Under the pieces are notes generated by a model. It had not been told where the DNA came from. It searched no databases and saw nothing but the letters and a program-made list of their open reading frames with translations. This document shows, in pieces, positions 6,253 to 10,533 of a stretch of DNA of 10,533 nt. This stretch comes from Candidatus Woesearchaeota archaeon (GTDB lineage: Archaea; Nanobdellota; Nanobdellia; Woesearchaeales; WJKV01), in assembly GCA_014728875.1 (NCBI GenBank), contig WJKV01000036.1, positions 1 through 10,533 on the forward strand, in the 5' to 3' direction. Position 1 is the first letter of the stretch; the number at the start of each line of letters is the position of its first letter. The position numbers and the translations under genes are program-made.

Positions 6253-6262
6253 TATTTTTAAA
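6253..6262 (-). promoter_or_regulatory. TATA box for the exonuclease gene
   Basis: The minus strand reads TTTAAAAATA, centred about 25 bp upstream of the ATG at 6232, again predicting a leaderless mRNA. Confidence 0.5.
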
Positions 6263-6273
6263 CATTGTGCATG

Positions 6274-6292
6274 ACTGGCCAGTGACCAGTGA
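6274..6292. repeat. Palindrome plus tandem repeat between divergent promoters
   Basis: ACTGGCCAGT at 6274-6283 is a perfect 10-bp palindrome. It overlaps a tandem pair of CCAGTGA (6279-6285 and 6286-6292), giving three ordered half-sites. The block ends five bases before the TATA box at 6298, over the region where TFB would contact the promoter of the zinc protein/tRNA unit. This suggests an operator; the binding protein is unknown. Confidence 0.4.
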
Positions 6293-6297
6293 AAACC

Positions 6298-6305
6298 TTT
6301 TTATA
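6298..6305 (+). promoter_or_regulatory. TATA box for the small zinc protein and possibly tRNA-Thr
   Basis: TTTTTATA is centred about 27 bp upstream of the ATG at 6329. I see no convincing separate TATA box immediately before the tRNA, so this promoter may drive both. Confidence 0.55.
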
Positions 6306-6328
6306 CTGCTCCCATATTGAAAAATAAT

Positions 6329-6484
6329 ATGAAATGCGACATTTGCAAGAAAAACATAAGAATGACCTTCCTGAACAAACTGCTCGGCACCATCATCAAG
6401 GACAGCAAAGGAAAGAAACATCCTGTCTGCAGGGAATGCCAGAAAAAGTTGAAGTCAAAGGAAGAAATTTTGCAGAGATTATGA
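6329..6484 (+). CDS. Small zinc-binding protein with two CxxC knuckles
   Basis: This short gene encodes 51 residues beginning MKCDICKK and ending at a TGA at 6482. Two CxxC pairs, Cys3/Cys6 and Cys34/Cys37, are spaced as in a treble-clef or zinc-ribbon domain and should bind one zinc ion. Between and after them the protein is very basic (IIKDSKGKKH, QKKLKSKEE), which suits nucleic acid or ribosome binding. The frame is supported by the paired cysteines, the ATG and a TATA box 27 bp upstream. The stop is four bases before tRNA-Thr, so the two are probably in one transcript. I do not recognise a named family. A longer antisense frame over the same bases is an artefact of the tRNA. Confidence 0.7.
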   Translation: MKCDICKKNIRMTFLNKLLGTIIKDSKGKKHPVCRECQKKLKSKEEILQRL

Positions 6485-6488
6485 ATCT

Positions 6489-6560
6489 GCCTCTGTAGCT
6501 TAGTGGTTGAGCAGCGCTCTCGTAAAGCGCAGGTCGCCGGTTCGAATCCGGCCAGAGGCT
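6489..6560 (+). tRNA. tRNA-Thr (anticodon CGT)
   Basis: The 72 bases fold as a complete cloverleaf. The acceptor stem is GCCTCTG with CAGAGGC, the D arm GCT/AGC, the anticodon stem GCGCT with AGCGC around loop CTCGTAA, and the T stem GCCGG with CCGGC around TTCGAAT. The anticodon CGT reads the threonine codon ACG. The discriminator is T (U73), as usual for archaeal tRNA-Thr, and CCA is not encoded. Position 8 is U, the target of ThiI-type 4-thiouridylation. No intron is visible. A run of five T follows directly (6560-6564). Confidence 0.95.
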
Positions 6561-6564
6561 TTTT
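6560..6564 (+). terminator. T-run terminator after tRNA-Thr
   Basis: Five consecutive T residues begin at the tRNA's discriminator base. Short T-tracts of this kind terminate archaeal transcription without a hairpin. Bases 6563-6565 are also the stop codon of the convergent phosphatase gene, so both units end at the same point. Confidence 0.45.
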
Positions 6565-7282
6565 AGAAAGGCATGTCAGCAGAAAAACAAAGACTGACTT
6601 CACTGAAATCTTCTTCCCCTCTTTTCCGGTTCACACTGTAAGTGCACGTTCTCTGCAGACCAAAATGCGCATTGAATGCGACAGACATTCCTGCAGCTTC
6701 TGCGCACGGAATATCGCTCTTTGAATCTCCGACATAGCCGCACTGGTCCAGCCTGTATCCCAAACTCTGGACAATTGCCTTCATGAACAGAAGTTTTCCT
6801 TCTGCATCGCAGGGCAGAAGATTCCAGTGCGACAATTCTTCATTCCTGTCCCAGAAGAATTCGCAAGCTGCAATAGAGTAGTCAATACCCAGATCTTTTA
6901 TTGCTCTGTCTGCCTGCGCCTTGAAACCGCCGGTCAGCAGAACAGTGACATATCCCATTTCTTTGAAATCCTTGAAAGCTTCCGCCACGCCGGGATGATA
7001 AGGAACGCTTTCCATGACTTGATCAAAAGCTCTTTTCTTCAGCCCTAGTCTTTTATATGTGTGAGCAAGAAGCTCCATCCATTCTGCATAGCCCAATTCT
7101 CCTCTCAGCCATCTTTCCTGGCCGGCCAGTTCTGTTTCCAACGCTTCAGGTCCTGATTTTTCTGCAAGACGGGTCCATACGCTTGGCGGAACGTCATGTG
7201 TTATCAGGTTCTCTCTCACAGGCTCTAATATGGTGCCTTCCATGTCAAAACAAAGAATCTCTAAGTCAGGAATTCTCTTCAT
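6563..7282 (-). CDS. SerB-like HAD-family phosphatase
   Basis: This 239-aa cytoplasmic protein has all the haloacid dehalogenase motifs of the phosphoserine-phosphatase-like branch. Motif I is CFDMEGTIL with nucleophile Asp13, motif II is VLLTGGF with Thr117, the motif III lysine is Lys163 in EGKLLFMKAI, and motif IV is GYVGDSKSDIPCAEAAGM with Asp186 and Asp190. The helical cap lies at about 30-95 (PSVWTRLAEKSG through LGLKKRAFDQ). It should remove phosphate from a small metabolite, possibly phosphoserine. The usual second acid of motif I is Asp; here it is Glu15, which some archaeal SerB-like proteins also show. The ATG at 7282 fits a TATA box 27 bp upstream. The stop lies three bases from the convergent tRNA-Thr. 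The C-terminal 35 residues after NAHFGLQ are poorly conserved in appearance. Confidence 0.85.
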   Translation of the reverse strand: MKRIPDLEILCFDMEGTILEPVRENLITHDVPPSVWTRLAEKSGPEALETELAGQERWLRGELGYAEWMELLAHTYKRLGLKKRAFDQVMESVPYHPGVAEAFKDFKEMGYVTVLLTGGFKAQADRAIKDLGIDYSIAACEFFWDRNEELSHWNLLPCDAEGKLLFMKAIVQSLGYRLDQCGYVGDSKSDIPCAEAAGMSVAFNAHFGLQRTCTYSVNRKRGEEDFSEVSLCFSADMPF

Positions 7283-7304
7283 TTATTGATGCCAATTGCA
7301 CGAA

Positions 7305-7313
7305 TATATAAAA
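7305..7313 (-). promoter_or_regulatory. TATA box for the phosphatase gene
   Basis: The minus strand reads TTTTATATA, centred about 27 bp upstream of the ATG at 7282. It lies in the 54-base gap after the UvrA-like gene, so the phosphatase probably has its own promoter. Confidence 0.55.
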
Positions 7314-7336
7314 TTATCTAATCAAAATAATTATAT

Positions 7337-9601
7337 TTATTTAAGTAAATAACTGCCTGTTATGGATCTCTTGTTCTTAACTACAGTCATAGGTGCGCCT
7401 TCAGCAATTATTTCTCCGCCCTTATCGCCGCCTTCTGGCCCGAGATCTATTATCCAGTCAGATTGTTTAATTATATTTAAATTATGTTCAATAACAATAA
7501 CAGAGTTTCCTTTGTCTACAATTTTATTTAATAATATCAAAAGCTTTTCAATGTCTGCAAAATGTAACCCAGAAGTTGGCTCATCTAAAACAAAGATTTC
7601 CCCTTTTTTATGTAATTTGTTTGCTAATTTTAATCTCTGAGCTTCCCCGCCTGAAAAAGTATCATGAGTCTGTCCTAGGGTCAAATATCCTAGACCAACA
7701 TCGATTAAGATTTGTAATTTTCTCTTTATATCGTCCTGACTAAAGAATTTGTAAGCGTCAGAAACAGTCAGGTTAAGAATTTCATTGATGTTCTTGCCAT
7801 CATATTTGTACTCTAAGATTTCTTTTTTGTATTTTTTCCCTTGGCAGGTCTCGCACTGAACTTTAATATCTCCCATAAAGTGCATCTCTATCTTATTAAA
7901 CCCAAGCCCTTTGCAATCTGAGCACGCACCTTTTGAGTTAGAACTGAAAAGATATTTTGCCACATTATTTACTTTTGCAAGCAGAGTTCTTATGGAGTCA
8001 GAAATTCCAATATAAGTTGCAATATTTCCCCTTGGTGAACCTGTTAAAGGCGATTGATCAATAATAACAATCCTATCACCAAACTGGCTTACAAACTCTT
8101 GCATCATCAAAGAACTTTTTCCAGACCCAGAAACGCCAGTCACTGAACAAAAAACGCCCAACGGAATCTGGACATTAATGTTTTTTAGATTATGAATGTT
8201 TGCGTTCTTAATCAACAACCCTTCCTTAGGTTTCCTTATTTCCCTCTTGATTTTAATTTTTTTTCCTAAATATTTTCCAGTTATTGCGTTGGAAGATTGT
8301 TTGAGTTGATTTATGTTGCCCTTAAACGTAATGGTGCCGCCATTAGCTCCAGCACCAGGACCAAGCTCAATAATATGATCTGCTTTTTTAATAACAAAAT
8401 CGTCATGCTCAACAATGAGCACAGTATTGCTGGATTTTCTCAGATTATTCAAAATACCAATCAGCTTTGTACGATCTTTAGGATGAAGTCCTGCAGTAGG
8501 CTCATCAAGGATATATATCATCTCAATTAAATCAGAACCCAATTCTCGCGCTAGCTTTAATCTTTGAGATTCGCCTCCAGATAAGGTATCAAGACTTCTG
8601 TTTAAAGAGAGATAGCCTAAATCGATATCAATCAAATGTTGAGTATTTTCCACGATTCTTTTTACTAATTCTTTTGCTTCAGAAATATTTACTTTTTGGA
8701 TCTCTTTGACAAAAGCGGTTAATTGCATATTGGAATAGTCTCCAATATTCATTTTGTTTATTTTTGAACTAAGAGCATTTTTATTCAGTCTTCCGCCACG
8801 ACAAAGATTGCACGGCTTCTTAATCCAATATCTTCTTTCAGCTTTTTCCTTCCTCTTTGAGACACCTCTTAAATCAGAAGCCCTTTTTATAAGACGATTG
8901 ATGATGCCTTCATGACTAAAAGTTTGAACAAATCCTTGTTCTTTATTGCTTAAAACAATTCTTGGAGAATATAATAAGAAATCTAGCTCTTTTTTTGAAT
9001 AATCCTTGATTGCTTTATTCATGTCGATTTTGCCAGACAATTTTATTATGTTGAAAAGTCTTGCTCCAGGTTTATAATTATTAAGCTCACTTGCTCCTTC
9101 ATTTAATGATTTATCAAAATCAAGAATGGCTTTTGGATCTACGCTATACTCAATCCCAAGGCCTTTACATTTTTCACAAGCACCCTTTGGGTTATTAAAA
9201 GAGAAATAACCAGCACTTAGATTCTTTGTACTACCAAACCTAGAGAATAAAAGTCGCAAATAAGTATAAATTTCAGTACTTGTTCCAACAGTAGATCTGG
9301 GAGTCCCTCTAAGTTTTCTTTGGTCAATAGAAACGGTTGGAGATAGGTTGGAAATAGAGGCAATGTCTGGTTTTTCAGTTCTTTTTAGCAGTCTAGCAGC
9401 ATATGTACTGATAGATTCTAAGAATTGCCTTTGGCCTTCAGCAGCAATGATGTTATATGCAATCGTTGATTTCCCTGAACCAGAAATACCAACCAAAACA
9501 TTTATCTTATTCCTCAAAATCTCAAAATCAATATTCTTAAGATTATGCACCTTCGCTCCTTTAATGATTATATTCTTTGAACTCACACCTTTGGCTGCCA
9601 T
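7337..9601 (-). CDS. Short UvrA-like twin ABC ATPase without UvrB-binding domain
   Basis: This 754-aa protein has two UvrA ABC modules. The first has Walker A GISGSGKS (38-45), SPTVSIDQ (87-94), signature LSGGESQRLKLA (340-351) and Walker B ILDEPTAGLH (364-373). The second has GVSGSGKSS (489-497), FSGGEAQRLKLA (649-660) and VLDEPTSGLH (671-680). CxxC pairs lie at 142/145, 264/267, 560/563 and 583/586; the last four residues form the zinc site that helps UvrA bind damaged DNA. LFSRFG (119-123) runs almost directly into FSFNNPKGAC, so the UvrB-interaction domain found there in full UvrA (about 940 aa) is missing. Such short forms are known as UvrA2/DrrC-like proteins, linked to tolerance of DNA-binding drugs. 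The gene is more AT-rich than its neighbours and uses ATT, TTA and AAA heavily, suggesting transfer. No uvrB or uvrC is nearby. Confidence 0.92.
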   Translation of the reverse strand: MAAKGVSSKNIIIKGAKVHNLKNIDFEILRNKINVLVGISGSGKSTIAYNIIAAEGQRQFLESISTYAARLLKRTEKPDIASISNLSPTVSIDQRKLRGTPRSTVGTSTEIYTYLRLLFSRFGSTKNLSAGYFSFNNPKGACEKCKGLGIEYSVDPKAILDFDKSLNEGASELNNYKPGARLFNIIKLSGKIDMNKAIKDYSKKELDFLLYSPRIVLSNKEQGFVQTFSHEGIINRLIKRASDLRGVSKRKEKAERRYWIKKPCNLCRGGRLNKNALSSKINKMNIGDYSNMQLTAFVKEIQKVNISEAKELVKRIVENTQHLIDIDLGYLSLNRSLDTLSGGESQRLKLARELGSDLIEMIYILDEPTAGLHPKDRTKLIGILNNLRKSSNTVLIVEHDDFVIKKADHIIELGPGAGANGGTITFKGNINQLKQSSNAITGKYLGKKIKIKREIRKPKEGLLIKNANIHNLKNINVQIPLGVFCSVTGVSGSGKSSLMMQEFVSQFGDRIVIIDQSPLTGSPRGNIATYIGISDSIRTLLAKVNNVAKYLFSSNSKGACSDCKGLGFNKIEMHFMGDIKVQCETCQGKKYKKEILEYKYDGKNINEILNLTVSDAYKFFSQDDIKRKLQILIDVGLGYLTLGQTHDTFSGGEAQRLKLANKLHKKGEIFVLDEPTSGLHFADIEKLLILLNKIVDKGNSVIVIEHNLNIIKQSDWIIDLGPEGGDKGGEIIAEGAPMTVVKNKRSITGSYLLK

Positions 9602-9623
9602 GAAAATAAGCTAGGACATAACC

Positions 9624-9631
9624 TTTATAAA
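9624..9631. promoter_or_regulatory. Palindromic TATA box shared by uvrA-like and RNase J genes
   Basis: TTTATAAA is its own reverse complement. Its centre is about 26 bp from the UvrA-like ATG (9601) on one side and 29 bp from the RNase J ATG (9657) on the other. Both distances suit leaderless archaeal transcripts. No second good TATA box is visible in the 55-base gap, so one element may serve both directions. Confidence 0.55.
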
Positions 9632-9656
9632 CTTTTATTCTCATCAATGAATAACA

Positions 9657-10533
9657 ATGGCGGAAATAGAGATAAGGGCTGTCGGCGGCTACAGCGAGGT
9701 TGGCCGGAACATGACAGCTGTCAAGATAAAGGACGAGGTCATACTTCTTGACATGGGGCTGCAGCTTGACAATTACATCAAGATAGAAGAGGAAAGGGAG
9801 GCCAGCGAGATTGTCAGCGCAAAAAGACTGATCGAGGCGAATGCTGTCCCAAACGACAACAAGATAAAGGACTGGAAAGACAAGGTCAAACTGATAATCT
9901 GCACGCACGCGCATCTCGACCACCTCGGCGCAATACCCTATCTTGCAGAAAAATATGACTGTCCAGTGATGGGGACGCCCTATACAATAGAGGTGCTGAA
10001 AACCATCCTAAAGGACAACAAGTTCAAGCTGAAGAATCCTCTGAAGCAACTGAACAAGAATGCAAAACATAAGCTGAGCAATGACATAACAATAGAATTT
10101 CTGAATGTGACTCACAGCACGCCGCAGACCGTTATAATCGCGATCCACAGCAGTGCAGGAGTGATTTTGTATGCGAACGATTTCAAGTTCGACATGTTTC
10201 CTGTGATGGAGAAGAAAAGCAATGTTGATCATCTAAAAAGTTTAAAGAATGTAAAACTGCTGATTGTCGACAGCCTTTATGCAGAAGACAGCAAGAAGAT
10301 GCCCAGTGAAAGCGTGGCAAGAGCAATGCTTAAGGATGTTATGCTGGGTACGGCCAACCAGGGCAAAGGCATCATAATAACTACTTTCAGTTCTCATCTG
10401 GCCCGTTTGAGCTCTATAATAAGATTCTCAAAGGATCTTGGCAGAGAGATAATTTTTGCAGGAAGATCGCTTGCAAAATATGTAGAGGCTGCAGAGAACA
10501 TCAACCTGGTAAACTGGAAGGACGATATAAAAA
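9657..10533 (+). CDS. Archaeal RNase J (beta-CASP metallo-beta-lactamase ribonuclease), C-terminus off window
   Basis: The frame is open from the ATG at 9657 to the window end, giving 292 residues. It begins with the RNase J strand GGYSEVGRNMTAV (10-22), then has the metal-binding motif HAHLDH (84-89), motif 3 His153 in VTHSTPQT, motif 4 Asp175 in YANDFKFD, the beta-CASP motif A Asp205 in IVDSL, and His247 in TTFSSH within the CASP insert. These ligands bind two zinc ions for 5'-3' exoribonuclease and endonuclease activity in mRNA decay and RNA processing. The remaining C-terminal part (motifs B and C, usually to about 450 residues) is outside the window. An ATG at 9647 is out of frame; 9657 is 29 bp from a TATA box. 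No upstream ribosome-binding site is visible, consistent with a leaderless message. Confidence 0.93.
   Translation, partial: MAEIEIRAVGGYSEVGRNMTAVKIKDEVILLDMGLQLDNYIKIEEEREASEIVSAKRLIEANAVPNDNKIKDWKDKVKLIICTHAHLDHLGAIPYLAEKYDCPVMGTPYTIEVLKTILKDNKFKLKNPLKQLNKNAKHKLSNDITIEFLNVTHSTPQTVIIAIHSSAGVILYANDFKFDMFPVMEKKSNVDHLKSLKNVKLLIVDSLYAEDSKKMPSESVARAMLKDVMLGTANQGKGIIITTFSSHLARLSSIIRFSKDLGREIIFAGRSLAKYVEAAENINLVNWKDDIK

Noticed and set aside
6301..6603. 100-aa minus-strand frame containing GFEPATCALRERCSTTKLQ
   Set aside because: This is the well-known spurious translation of the antisense strand of a tRNA gene. It covers tRNA-Thr and the zinc-protein gene.
6503..6724. 73-aa plus-strand frame beginning MVEQRSRKAQVAGSNPARGF
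   Set aside because: Its start is inside tRNA-Thr and the peptide is the sense-strand tRNA translation. The rest is antisense to the phosphatase gene.
7283..7336. Possible small RNA or terminator in the AT-rich gap after the UvrA-like gene
   Set aside because: Only 54 bases, AT-rich, with no stable hairpin. The TATA box of the phosphatase gene explains the composition.
1..10533. CRISPR array, insertion sequence or integration site
   Set aside because: No regularly spaced direct repeats, no transposase or integrase frame, and no duplicated tRNA 3' end were seen near tRNA-Thr.

Overview
The window looks like archaeal chromosome, most likely a DPANN-type lineage (Woesearchaeota/Pacearchaeota-like). 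The support is an archaeal RNase J, an archaeosortase, an archaeal-type Lrp/AsnC regulator, a short archaeal-style thymidylate-synthase-fold protein, a ThiI-type thiolase with the archaeal cysteine arrangement, a tRNA-Thr with U73 and no encoded CCA, and AT-rich TATA boxes about 23-30 bp upstream of start codons (mostly leaderless mRNAs). The taxon is inference; no database search was possible.

Layout. 1-239 (-): the N-terminus of a GlnD-like nucleotidyltransferase, cut by the window edge. 275-793 (-): an Lrp/AsnC regulator. The divergent intergenic region 794-924 holds two TATA boxes and a perfect 7-bp inverted repeat with a third half-site, a good operator candidate. 925-2520 (+) is a 531-aa protein of unknown function with an N-terminal winged helix, followed immediately by a thymidylate-synthase-fold protein (2523-3173) that carries glycine where the catalytic cysteine should be. 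This coupled pair is the most unusual part of the window. 3170-4186 (-) is an archaeosortase. It is divergent from a two-gene operon: a GT2 glycosyltransferase (4259-4894) and a stand-alone ThiI-type PP-loop enzyme (4891-5496). 5483-6232 (-) is a DnaQ/RNase H-fold exonuclease, divergent from a 51-aa two-CxxC zinc protein (6329-6484). tRNA-Thr(CGT) follows four bases later (6489-6560). 6563-7282 (-) is a SerB-like HAD phosphatase. 7337-9601 (-) is a short UvrA-like twin ABC ATPase without the UvrB-binding domain, more AT-rich than its neighbours and probably acquired. It appears to share one palindromic TATA box with the divergent, truncated RNase J gene (9657 to the end).

How the genes relate. 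Three have RNA roles (ThiI-type enzyme, tRNA-Thr, RNase J), two DNA or nuclease roles (UvrA-like ATPase, exonuclease) and two cell-surface or membrane roles (archaeosortase, glycosyltransferase). The regulator next to the wHTH/TS-like pair may control both itself and that pair. Genes are tightly packed, with convergent pairs overlapping by 4 and 14 bases. No CRISPR array, insertion sequence, attachment site or replication origin was seen. No gene-free stretch exceeds about 130 bases.
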